Of a DNA stretch of 64,000 nt, positions 1 to 11,600 are shown in pieces. The notes under the pieces are model-generated. The model had not been told where the DNA came from. It made no database searches and worked only from the letters and a program-made list of their open reading frames with translations. The DNA comes from Darksidea phi (Eukaryota > Ascomycota > Dothideomycetes > Pleosporales > Lentitheciaceae). The stretch's first letter is position 1, and every line of letters starts with the position of its first letter. The position numbers were made by a program, and so were the translations under genes. The stretch spans positions 176,321-240,320 of the forward strand of contig JASJFT010000052.1 in the NCBI GenBank assembly GCA_030770425.1, in the 5' to 3' direction.

Positions 1-146
1 TTTGGCTCGTAGATGTCGGGATGACAAGCCACCGGTGGGGCAAGCGGTTTGCACCGCCACGACAACAGGCAACATCGTGATGTGAAGCCTGAAGTCTGCA
101 TCACCACCATCTCTGAAATTTGCCCGTTACAGTTTGAGTCGTTCAC

Positions 147-2741
147 ATGGCTGTACCGTTTGGCTTCAGCGCCGGCGACATCGCTATGGCCCTCAAGTTT
201 ACCGCCAAAGTCGTCAGCGCGCTTAAAGAAACTGGCGGCGCGGCATCCGACTATCGTGAGGTCTTGCAATATCTTGAGGGGCTGCTTCTTACTCTTCAGC
301 ATCTACAGAGACTAGATACACCCTGCGCGGATCCTAGCCTTGTAAATGCAGTCCGTGTCCTGACCACTACCGCGGAACAGCCCGTGAAGGATTTCGTCAA
401 CGAGATGAGCAAGTACAATAGCGCTATGGAATCTTCGGGTTCGCTGTCTTCGAGTGCGAGGAAAGCCGAGTGGGCGGTTATTGCGGCAAAGAAGGCGGAC
501 AAATTGAGATTGAAGATTGCGGCACAGATGGAACCAATCCACCTGTTACTAGAAAGTCAGACCCTGTGAGCCATATCGAGGATTTGACCATTGGCCGAGC
601 TCACGACGTGGCAGGCAATGCTTTGATCATACTGTGGAGCAGAATAAAAACATCCGGCAGTCGGTAGACGATCACGCTGCGCGGCAGGCCCTCTTCAATC
701 ATACTCTTCTAGAGACGCTCGAGACTTTACGAAAGACAGTAGAGAAAACGAGTACAGCACACAATTATTCGAGGAACCAGACTCCAAAGCCGCATGAAAT
801 CGTATCGATAGCCGTTCCCGCACAGGTGCTGTGTCATCCATCAAGCAGTGTGGCGGAGATGAAAAGGTTGGGAGAGCAGTTATGTATTGTGTAAGTCAAC
901 CTAGTCCTCAATGAAGACCCAAAGAGGACTAATACTTGGTTTCAGAATATTACATGTACTTCGCGATATTCAGCACCTCGTTACTCTGCTCATGTACGTC
1001 ATCTCCACGAAGATGGACTCAAATTCGTTCTCAAGCTTTTAGGCTTGTTTCACCGCAGCTTCTATTACCGATAAGAATGCTGTACCAAACTCTGACCAGA
1101 GCGCCTGGGTGGTTGTCAGATGACAACATACATTTCGAGAATGCTTTAGGAGAGATGAGGAGCTTACCGTTTGCGTATTTTCGACATCTGAGGGTAGGTC
1201 TTCCATGGTTTAATTCAATCATCCTAATTGACACCCGCAAGGTCTTTGAAGCATTTTTAGAAGCAGACTTTAGGAGCAAACCGGGAGAGTTCCAGGTTGC
1301 TCTCCATCACTACCAGATCTTGACCCCGGGCGGTGTCCGATTGAACGGGTTGTCATGGACAGAGAATGTGCGTCCGGGCGTTCATATCCACATGTCGATC
1401 AACATACCCAGAAACGTTGATGAGATCTTGCTAGGATCTACCTCCTTCCAGCGTAACAGAACCGTTGCAAAACGTCAACGACCATCGTGGACGTCCTACG
1501 GTGCCGTATGGGAATACAAAACTTGGTAAGTGCCAAACGATGCCAAAACAAAAAGCTGACTTGCCACCTAGCCCGGATTGCGGCCTCCAATTTTTCGCAA
1601 TGCATAAACTCAGGACCTCGGCACTGAGTTTCAAACCAACCTTCCTAAAAGATTCAGATTTAGTTGCAGAATGCATTTCGCCAAGCCAGGCCCATTTGCT
1701 CTCACCGCCACGCTCTCTAGGGCCAGCCCGAGACAAGACGCGTCGTCTACTATCGTTTGATTCTGGAAATGCGCTCCCTTTCAAAAGAATGCACATATTC
1801 GGAAGGTCAGTGTTGCGTGTTTATCGGTTTCGTGTGGGAATAGGATTTACAGCATGATGAACAACTATTCTAGATATCGTTCACCTAACAACACACTGTA
1901 GAGCCGGCCACAAATCTCCACACGAAGACACGATTAGCATGCAACCCCCAGTGTCACTTCTCGACACTCGTGCGACGAATGATTTGGACAATGATTTACT
2001 GAAACCCGGTGATGCCGGTGGGGGAATGGTTGACATGTCGTCGTACCGCGTTCATGATGTGTCCAATGTGTCCGATGCCACTACCGTGCTTGAGAGATGT
2101 GATACCACTTGTATGTGTATCCTTGCTAAAGCCCCGCGCACAAACTAACAATGGCCCATACAGACGAACCAGGATCCCGTTATCCGCCTGAAAATGCGGC
2201 AGTAAGATGCGATGATGCTTCCTATCACATCCGGCCGATCATCTCCATGGTAACAATCTCGGAACGGGTGAAACCATGGCTCTCCAAATCTACAAAAGCA
2301 CCGAAAGCGCCAAGATTGCAGACGTTGACTTGCCAATTTGTCCATTGCGCGCGCAAGTTCGATGAATGGAAAGAACTGGACGAACACCTCCGAGATGACC
2401 ACCAGCTCGACGACCTTACACCTATTGTCTTGGCCAACCGATCGGCAGGATCCGAAAAGATCTTATCTGAAGTCCCTCGAACAACACGAAGAGACGACAT
2501 TTCCCCACTCCTCACAGATGGCGAAGACTCTCCGCAGCTTCATACACAGACGACCAATTCTGCGACAAACACTACCCATGGACAGGACGTAGGCATTCCG
2601 GATTTGACTGAGACTCCTACAGATCCCAGTCTCAGTCGTGGTAGAGAGTCACTATCGAACAGCGAATCACCTGGATCAGGTTACGTTGTGGCGGACGTCC
2701 CGGCATCGAGTTTTAATTCCTTCAGACGACGACGACGATGA
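147..2741 (+). CDS. Ubiquitin-like domain and C2H2 zinc-finger protein of the fungal STAND-N-terminal type
   Basis: Eight-exon model: 147-565, 615-890, 946-993, 1043-1193, 1242-1525, 1572-1805, 1902-2110, 2164-2741. The sum is 2199 nt, giving 732 aa. All introns are GT-AG and 43-96 bp long. The N-terminus (MAVPFGFSAGDIAMALKF) is the helical opening common to fungal STAND/NLR-like and ankyrin-associated proteins. Residues about 275-360 contain the segments FENALGEMRSLPFAYF and VFEAFLEADFRSKPGE, which I recognise from a fungal ubiquitin-like domain; a CPDCG motif follows. Near residue 595 is a C2H2-type finger (CQFVHC, later HLRDDH), then a Ser/Thr-rich low-complexity tail ending in an Arg run. 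No NACHT or repeat domain is present. The biochemical role is unknown; the family is often discussed in signalling or nonself recognition. The domain names come from memory of family patterns. Confidence 0.75.
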
Positions 2742-3796
2742 CGGCGACTTCTTCGAATGGTGTCCTTGTTGAACAGTGTCAATCTTTAGGCAGGTAAGCT
2801 CGCAGTACTAGCTACGTTACATTCGCAAGATAGTATACCTCTAGTATAAGAGCACAAGTATTATTGGTACACCCTCTTTGATGAGACTCAGGCAACGACT
2901 ATAACCCCTTTTGGCTTCAACAACCTTCTTGTGTTTTAAGGTATTCAGGACGAAATACCTTCATGTGTTACCTATTTGAGTTATTTCGCGAGTTTGGCGA
3001 TGCGATGGCTGCTACTCATTCGATAACGGGTTTTTCGCGCGCAAATCAATATATTGGGGTATGCTAAGGCGTACGGGTAGTCACTCAACGAGTTGAGGTG
3101 GTCAGCTCGCCCCACTCCGGTCACCCTATTGGCCACCCTCTGGGTCTAGCTTGTGCCTTCTATTCGAGTTTATGCGATGCTCAACGATCTTAACGCTTGT
3201 TCCTTTTCATCGCCTATCAGTATCGAAACATCGTCTCATTAGACGCCCTATGTCACCGACAGTACCGCGTACAGCTCTACAGCTCCATTATCGTGTGTAA
3301 GGTGTGGCTATAGTACCTTTACCGTGTACAAGCTGCTTCTGTGCTTCGTGCGGACCTTCCAAAGAGACGCCTACCATACGGATCCAAATAAAAAAATTAG
3401 AAGGGCGATCTAGCTTTTGATGTGGTGTTTTTAATGTAGAAGACTGTACACAGACTTATGCACTAGTACCGTATGTAGACAACGGCTTCCGTGCATACGT
3501 CCACGAAATCCTCACGTTGATAGTCGACCCATCATAGGCGAGCTCGCTTGACTAGCTACGTCTTGAAAATCGGTTGGGTGTACCAGATTAGGCTTACCAC
3601 CAACAAAGTATATGGTTGCCTAGCGAAGCTCAACGCCTTCTTCATCAGCCTTGGCGGCTGGACAATTCCCCTCATTTTCTTCATTTCTAACTTGCTATGG
3701 AATTACGTTATTCTCAGAATTAATGTTTCATTGCGTGATTTCGAAACGCCGAAGAAGAGAGCGGCTGGAGAAGCCGCAAAAGAATCGTCCTCGAGA
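2742..3796. other. Intergenic region between two + strand genes
   Basis: About 1 kb without a supported gene. It contains a reverse-orientation copy of the dispersed repeat at about 3237-3405. From 3548 to 3796 the frame of the downstream PARP gene is open but has no ATG; it encodes a hydrophobic stretch (WTIPLIFFISNLLW). This could be an upstream exon or chance. Confidence 0.5.
3237..3405 (-). repeat. Copy of dispersed repeat family (reverse orientation)
   Basis: Read on the minus strand it carries the family's core blocks: AAGGTCCGCACGAA, then TTGTACAC, then ACACGATAATGGAGCTGTAG. These occur in the same order at about 22.2, 26.6, 43.9 and 47.1 kb. The copy is diverged and the ends are approximate. 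Confidence 0.65.
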
Positions 3797-5069
3797 ATGG
3801 AAGAAGATCAAGAATACGCAGCTGCGATGGCCCTATTTCTCCGCTTCCAGAGGTCTATAAGCACGGCAGAAAACCTCCAGGATCTTCGGGATGGCAGCAG
3901 CCTTGCTCTCGCGCCTGGCGTCTCCAAGACTGCCCCCATGTCCACGTTCGAGATACGCTACCCACAGCCCAATACAGTACCTGATCTCGGGCCTGGAATC
4001 GTAAAGAAAAAGGCACTCTTTGGAAGAAGAAAGCGGAAGAATGCGATCCACGAGCTGATAAATGCAGCATATAGGGCATCATGCTCCAACATTCTCCAAC
4101 GGTCTTTGAAGAGCGAGGGACTGAATCTCACCTATACCGACCCGGCAGTTGTCGACTTCTTGTTAGTCTGCGTAAGCTGTGACCGGACTCACCGGTCGAC
4201 TAGACCTTTAAAGTATTTGCCTGGCAAGTGTCCGGTGAACGAGAGAGAGATTAAGGGCCTGGTGGATGAGATGCCGGCATTGGTAGGGGGCGCAGCAAGA
4301 GAACCGAGCGGCACATCGACTACACCTGCTTTGTCAAAAGAAAACCTCCTTTCAGGCCTAAGCACTGCTCATACGGAGCTCTTGCGCTACCTTTTAACCT
4401 CCTCGTTTGCACATCTCACCTCCCTCTCCGCTACCCACCACCCCAACCACGCAATTCCACCATTGAGGGCCGGCTCATCTCATCCTTGGTTCCCGCACAC
4501 TTTCCTCTTGCTCAAGCAGCCCAAAAACAAAGAAGCACTCTTCCGCGCCCATGCCGCCCGCCCAAACCACACCATTGCCACCGTATTCCACGGCACGCAC
4601 CCGTGCCGACTTCCCCGGATTCTTTCTCAAGGCCTGCGCAACATGAGTGGGACGCGCTATCAGTCGAACGGGAGAATGCACGGCAGGGGGATTTACCTCG
4701 CGACGAAATCCTCAGAGGCGATGCGCTTTGCGCGGGTTGTCGAACCATGGAAAAACAGCCGATGGTCGATTGAGCCCCACTCGGATGAACCGGGGGCGCT
4801 CCCGAACGGGATGAAGGTCTTGTTGGGCTGTGAGGTCGTGGTGCCGGTGGAAATCGAGTTGGCGCCGGAATGCGTGTTTGTGGAGAAGAATGCAGGTACG
4901 ATTTTCTGAACTGAACGCGATATTGTGTCCGTGTTGCTAACATGAAGCAGAGAGAGTTATTGTGAGGATTGTGTGGGTGTTGCCGAAAAGTGTGCGTACA
5001 TTTGATAAGATGTTTGAGGAGAATGTTGATAAGGCGATGGAGGCGCTGCGAAGGATGAGGGGGGATTGA
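3797..5069 (+). CDS. PARP-like ADP-ribosyltransferase (PARP6/8/16-like)
   Basis: Exons 3797-4895 and 4951-5069 give 405 aa. The first in-frame ATG (3797) has A at -3 and G at +4. The catalytic fold lies in the C-terminal third. A His in TVFHGTH sits at the NAD-binding position and a Tyr in GRGIYLATKS at the second triad position, followed by a conserved Ser/Ala helix. The final strands (VIVRIVWVLP, encoded by exon 2) resemble PARP6/8/16, where the third triad position is not Glu, so mono-ADP-ribosylation would be expected from family knowledge. Upstream is a basic linker (FGRRKRKN) and a cysteine-containing segment (CVSCDRTH). No ubiquitin-conjugating domain is fused, unlike another known fungal PARP architecture. 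The start is uncertain because the frame stays open for 83 codons upstream. Confidence 0.75.
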
Positions 5070-8000
5070 AGATTGATAAAATGCTCGACAGTTTGTCTAA
5101 GTACATGACCTCTACGCAAGGGATCAGGGTATGTATGGTCCGTTATACATGTGTAGAAGAGCGCGAATAACTCTACGTTTTTTACACATTCCATAGCTCG
5201 GAAGAGAATACGCATGCGCATGAAGTCACAAAACATGCAGCTGGCAATTCTATCTGGGGTCTGGATGTTAGTTGCCGAAATGCGCTAGTCGCGGGGAGGA
5301 TAGATTGCTTAAATGATCTGTTTTTAGCTGAGGTGTAGGCAAGCCCATATATCTTTCCGTAGCTTGAATTTGAATTGGCTGAATCTGACTGTGAGGCGCG
5401 ATGCTATCCATCCAAACGGGAATTGAGAATGAGGTGGTGGATGACTGCGCGGAGTGCCCATTGCCATTTCAGTGGTGGAGGTCATGTCTATGGTTGTGAT
5501 CTATTTTGATCGACTCTTAGGGACCGAACGGTTTCGCGATCGAAATGGCACGAAAAGTCAAGGGACGAAATTAACCAAGTGCCGTCTCTTTGGTACATCA
5601 AGGATCTATCTCCCGACGCCTCGGCGTCTGTCGAGTACTGCTCGGTATCGCGACGTCCAAGTCCACGTTGACAGGCTTAGATATTGTAGCCTTGAACGAC
5701 TGGGTCCGTGTATTTTGATTCTTTGGCGTGGGTTTCAAGATCCTGGCCTTCTCGAGGACCGCCGGAGTGTTCGGTTGCCCTGACGGCCGCTGGCGAATGG
5801 AAGCTCTCCGTACGGCTTTTGATGAGATCTTCTAATCACGACTACCTTTTTCACCGGGCGTCGGAGGCCATGGATCATCGCAAATCACCGTTGCTCAATC
5901 CACCACAGAATAACGTCGTGCCATCGCAGGGTTCTCTCAGCATATTCCAGGCGGTGCTGAATGGCTCATTCGTACAGTATTACGCGTGCAGAACCCTCGA
6001 TATCCTTATCACAAGCTCCCTTCTGAGCGTCGTCCAAGTCTTTTCCGCAGCGCATCTTGATTCTTTTTCTGTCGCTCGTGACGGTTGTGATGGTGGTCCT
6101 AAAACTCAAACCAATTGTGTTGCTGACTCGGCTGCTGCGAGTCCAGAAGTAGATGGACGTCATCATACAATCCATGCTCTAGCCGACGCTTACGAACCTC
6201 GCCAACGCATATGCCAAATGCGTTGTTTCGATAGCGGGCCCGGTGACTTTGCTGGGACCCTCAATACATCTGCCAGCCCGACCTTTGGGCGCAAAACACC
6301 GCATCACCTGTCCAGGGGAACGATTGCCAATACTATATTATCCATCGGTATTCCTCGGGCGGGTTTCGTACAGGGACGTCGAGGTGACGTGGGTAGCAGG
6401 CGGGGCAGCCATCAGTCTCCAGGCCTTGACGAGCCTGGGCTTCGAGCACGCGAGATTCTTCATCATCTTCATCCTCGTCTCGAGGCGGTGTGATGGGCCT
6501 GTGTTATGACAGGGTCAGTATGAGAAAGATATATGTGGGATGTGTGGACGAACTGCAGTCTCAACCGGAGAGCATCAGCGTCTGGATGAACTGATCTCAG
6601 TCGCTGCCTGAGGATACGGCAGCGTTAGCCTGATTCTCTGGAATTGTTCAGGTGCGAGTGCCCGGGCTCGGAGTGTCTCGACGTCTGAGATCGCGATGCT
6701 AGCACGAGGTATGATATGTTGACGGTAGCGCGTGCAGCCAAATCATCGGTGGAAGAGTCATTTGGAGAGTTCATTGTTCGGGTGGTGTTCTAGACCCTAG
6801 CGACACGGCGAATCACTACACGCCCCTGCCGCCTTCTCCGGGTGCTCCAATATTGCACAAGCAGTCAGGCAATAAGAGACGAGGGAGTGACATCAGCTTC
6901 TCCAATGAAAGCCAAGTGCTCCAAGCTTGTCGCGCCTTGGTGGAGTCATTTTGCGTTGTTAATCTCCCGTTCCTGCTTCCAATCTCTTGACAGCGCAGTG
7001 AGTCGTGAGCGGCCCAGAGATTTGGTCGTCGGGTAAAAGCACGTGGTGTTCCATCCATGGTACAGTAATTTTGGACGAGGGCTGCTGAGCCGGCACTAAT
7101 TCTCCGGTCTTCATCACGAGGCGTAACGCGTTCAGTTGAAGTTCTGACAAACCAGATACCATTAATATATCCCATACGCGCCGTAGGAAAGAAAAAGCGC
7201 CATTTTGGTATGTATGCTCATGGAGAGATGTTGCCAACATTGATGTGCAGTGGTTCATCAATTTGTCCAGCAGACGGAGCTTGCGCCACCTGTGCTGGCA
7301 AAATTCTACTAATTCTTGGGCAGCCTTGCCTTAAGTTGCTCGAGGCAGCAAAGCCACAGACAGAAAACGGCCTTCCCGATCGTTCTAGCTTGGTCGGAAT
7401 TTTTTTTGATGCGTGTGGGAATCTTCATCGCGCTCTAGGCGTTAGAATGCGCAGCTAACGCGGTTTTTCAGGGTCCGTGGCGTCCACATTCTATAGCGTG
7501 CGGGAGTTTAGCCTCAAGCCACGCCACCATGCTCGAGACATTGGAGTGCGTAGGTCCGAAGCGCTAGATGTGGTGAGTATGAAAGATTTGTTGAAGTTTG
7601 AGTGGCGACGAAGATTGCGTACAACCATCACATGCATCGTACGAAGGCGCTTCTCTCATGGCCGCCCTGATTCTACCGGGAGCTCGGGCGGGGCTGTGTA
7701 GGTTGGCATCGCGATCGTGTCTGAGGCACATACCGAGACCCGGCCACGGATCCCAGTTCTTTTCATCTTTAACCTTGGCGAACCGGCGTAGGCAATACTT
7801 GGAGCGGTCGAAGCCAGCTCGGACGAGCTTGGCGGTTGAGGAAATATTGCGAATTTGAAGTTGCTGCCTGCATAGACCCCCCATATCAACATCATAATGA
7901 GTTTCGAACAGCAACACATCGTTCTGTCTATGTTAGGAGCGTGCTGCTGTCTAACTCTAGTCGGTGTAAAGGGGTTTGTAGGTAGCGACCAGTGTCGCGT

Positions 8001-8979
8001 GGAGGTGGCTGTTGTGAACCAAAAATCTGGCGCGGGACGGCGCCTTCGAAAAACAAGGCGTGCCGCCGAGGAACGCAAGGAAAATAAAATCTCGATGTCG
8101 CGCGTCGGACTTTCAGCATCGGCTCTCCACACTTGCGATTTATATAGACTGAAACTTGGTGCGATCTGCAACACCCGCTTACCTAGTCGGGCACTAGTTG
8201 GCCGGGTTGAAGCCTCACTGGCTGAGCGCCATCCCAGAATAGATTAGACTCAAATCGAGAGTAACGCCTTCAAGACCCATCACTACTAGATAACTGATAC
8301 GGCAGGGCGCTGCCATGGCACGCTATCACACACCGGCTGTCTGGCCCACAGATGCACCGACAACCACCTTACAGTCTCGCGGTCCCTCAGATCGATCTTC
8401 AAGCTAGATGACCAACGAGCCTTTCCTGATTCAACTCTCCAGACTCACTCCGCTAAGGCTCAGATCGAGCTTTGTGAGAGTACTTTTCTGAGTGCCAGCA
8501 ATTATTTCCGCCAAGCTCACTCCTGCACCATGGTGTATTGCCGACTCCGCGCTTGCTGACATGGACCCTCGAGGACTAGCAAAACGCCTTAGGTAGCTAT
8601 CTATCTCCTCTGAGGCTTTGACAGCATATCAGGGCTGGGTGCGGACTTCGGATGTGGGGACTACGCCCTAATGCGATTGCTAATGCAAGCCCCTTGGTCA
8701 AGGGGTCTAGTCCCGCAAGGCAGGCCATTCAGCATTGAGACTAACCGAAGGCCTCCGGCTACGACGTCTGCGTTCTTTTGTCTCAGTGTTGGCAGCCCAC
8801 ATCGCCAGCTGTGCCACATCGTGTCCGGGCGTCTATTCAAGGTTCAGGCAGTCGGCGTTCCACCATGGCGTCGTAGCTCCTATATGTATGGCAGCACCGC
8901 TACCCTGCGTGCCTTATTCTCAGGACTCTTCATCGACATCTGTCTGTTTGTCAAGTCTTTCTTAAGACTCCACGCCGCC
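5070..8979. other. Gene-poor 3.9 kb stretch with several unassignable open frames
   Basis: Both strands have overlapping open frames of 60-260 codons but none shows a domain I recognise. The longest is the + frame 5708-6493; with its first ATG at 5822 it would encode 223 aa. Minus-strand frames at 6959-7261 and 7564-8174 are similarly unplaceable. Frames with plausible-looking protein segments break into each other, so decayed genes are possible. Composition is not RIP-like. Confidence 0.4.
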
Positions 8980-11030
8980 ATGGCAGCCCTCACTCTCCTA
9001 TTCGCAGCATCTTCTCTACTGATATATGTGCTCTGGAAAGTCTTCACAGCATCTCGGGGCCAGAGGATACCGGCTGGCTTGAAGAAGCTTCCAGGACCTA
9101 AAGGTATGGACAAAGACATCTTGCATCCATCCACCCCAAGAGTAGTGGGACGTCCAACGATTCTAACAACGTTGACTAACATACACACTATCATAGGTTA
9201 CCCCATCGTTGGCTCTGTACCTGATGTACCTGAAAAGAACGGCTTTATCAAATTCGCAGACTGGGGTAAAGAGTATGGCCCTATCTACCAGGTCGACCTA
9301 GCCGGTAGCAACCACGTTTGGATATCCTCGGACCAGATTGCTCGCGATCTCTTAGCCAAGAAGGGAGCCATCTACTCTGACCGACCCCATATTCCTGCTC
9401 TGTTGAGCGACAATCGAACGAGTGCACAGTACCTTCCTCTACTGAGCAAGAATGGTAAGCTCCATCATGGCATGTCCCCTGAAGCGTGGCTCACACAAGT
9501 TAGAGGGCTGGACTAGGCAGAGGAAGTTCGCCAATGTTATTATGCGCGAATCAGAAAAGGCCATGTTCCACCGCTACCCCGAAATTGAAGCAAAGAGGAT
9601 GCTTGTTGAGCTCTTGGATGAGCCGGATCGGTACAATCACGCCTTGGAATCTTTCATCGCCCGTGTTACTTGTCGTCTCGCCTGGGGTCATAGCGAAGCC
9701 AGCGACGAACTGAAGCAGCGCGCGCGCGAGCTCCTGATCGGTGTTTCGCCTACTGGCGCGCTTGGAAACAAGATCCCGTTCGTCATGGCTCTCCCTGATT
9801 GGCTCTCGCCAGCTAAAGCCTGGGAACGGAGACGTGCTCGGACTGAACGAAGGTTCTTTGAAATCATGCAAGGCCAAGTCGAGAACGATATCCAGGAGAA
9901 GAAGGCTCCGCAGTCATGGATGAAGTTGTTTCTTGACAGCCGCAGCAAATGGGGCTTCACCTACGAACTGGAGGGCGCCTATGCCGTCGGTATGCATGGT
10001 ATTGCTGGTGCGCTCACCATCGCCGCGCCGCTGCAAACTTTCTGTCTTGCCATGTGCTTCTACCCGCAGTATCTACCTATGCTCCAGGAAGAGATAGACC
10101 GAGTTTGCGGAGACCGACTTCCAGTTGCTGAGGACCGACCAAATCTTCCCTTCCTCCGCGCTGTCATTCGTGAGTGCTTGCGCTGGCGCCCACCGGTCCC
10201 TACTGGTATTCCGCATGCCCTAACCCAGGATGACGAATATAACGGCTACTTCATTCCCAAGGGTAGCGTCATGCATCCACTCGAGTGGTAAGTTTTTGAT
10301 TCGTTAGCAACAAAACTTAGCTAACAATGTATACAGGGCCATCGCTCGCGACCCTGCAATGTTCCCAGACCCTGAAACTTTCAATCCTCTTCGATGGGTC
10401 GAGCCTGGCTGGCCCACGTATCAGGAGCCGCTCACTCAGTTTCCTACTGTCATCAACAGCACTCAGTTTGGCTATGGACGGAGAACGTGTCAGGGCCAGA
10501 CTGTGGCCGACGAGGATATGTTCATCGGTATCGGATCTATTGCCTGGCTGTTCAACATTGCACGAAGACCGGAAGACATTTCCGACCCCATTACGGAGCC
10601 TGACGTCGTCGTCAACCCAGAGAAGGTCGAGAGCCATTCCATTGCAATGAACGAGAAGGCTTCCATCTCACAAGAAGAGCTAAACGCAGGATCCGAACAA
10701 CCCAAGTCGCCCACCATGGAAGACGTTATCCTTTCGAAGTATAGCTATCCAGGATCTTTCCCTGCCGGCGTCAAAGAGACAATCAAGCAGGCAGTAAAAT
10801 TGCCCAAGGAAACTGCCAACAAGCTCGACCCCACACTCGACTTCTCGACCCTTCTAATCGCGAAACCACTGCCCTTCAAATTCTCGCTAAAACCCCGTGA
10901 CACGGTGCGCGCCGCCAAGGTGCGCGAGCTGTTCAACGAGGGTCTCGAAAAAGGCGATTACAAGAATAGCCGCGAGTATTGGGGGGAGAATCAAGGAAAA
11001 GGCAAGCAGTACGGCTGGGGCAAGGTATGA
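8980..11030 (+). CDS. Cytochrome P450 monooxygenase with long C-terminal extension
   Basis: Exons 8980-9103, 9197-9454, 9504-10287 and 10337-11030 give 619 aa. The ATG at 8980 sits in GCCGCCATGG, an excellent start context. An N-terminal membrane anchor (LLFAASSLLIYVLW) is followed by a proline-rich hinge (LPGPKGYPIVG). Landmarks: ExxR as ECLR in the K helix, a PERF-like region (DPETFNPLRW), and the haem-thiolate motif FGYGRRTCQG with its Cys near residue 440. It is therefore an ER-bound haem monooxygenase of microsomal class. Two oddities: the I-helix reads AGALT, with Leu where an acidic residue normally precedes Thr, and about 179 residues follow the haem Cys, about twice the usual. Intron 1 (93 bp) is stop-free and in frame. 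Substrate unknown. Confidence 0.92.
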
Positions 11031-11570
11031 CGGCAGGTCAGCTTGTGCGGCCTGAGAATCCCGGCGAGGTAGTGGGGATCCGTTCGTAGAGTTTATCATT
11101 GCAGTTTTGATTTGTTTCAATTGCCGAGGCTTCGTGTTGAGGAGCTGAATCGCTTTTTTGCATGGCGTGGCGTTGGTCTGCGGTGAATCGGATCGCCGAA
11201 GGGGTAATCATTGCTAAATAACACTATTTTCTGCACCATATTAGCCGTGCTGACCAAAAAGTCATCTATTGGAAATGTGATCGCCTGCGGAACGATTGCA
11301 CCACACTACTAGATAGACACCAAAACTAACATGCTATGGTTTGATTAACGTGTGTCGAACTTGCTGAAGAATATTTAGTAATAGAAGCGCTTGTATACGA
11401 CCTTAACAGCCTTCAATTCGGTGCTCACTACCTAGGAGGATGGCACGCTCGTTTTGCGAAGGCACTGATAGGCGAGGCCGCTGATTGGATTCGCTTACAC
11501 ATCCGCACCGCCTTCAGTCGAGAAGGCTGCGACTCAGCCTTGTCACCTTCACCTACATCTGTATTCGCCA

Positions 11571-11577
11571 TATATAA
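11571..11577 (+). promoter_or_regulatory. TATA-like box upstream of the 11601 gene
   Basis: TATATAAA begins at 11571, only about 30 bp before the ATG at 11601. If it is used, transcription would start almost at the start codon, so its role is uncertain. Confidence 0.3.
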
Positions 11578-11600
11578 ATTCCGACCCCCATACAGTCTAT

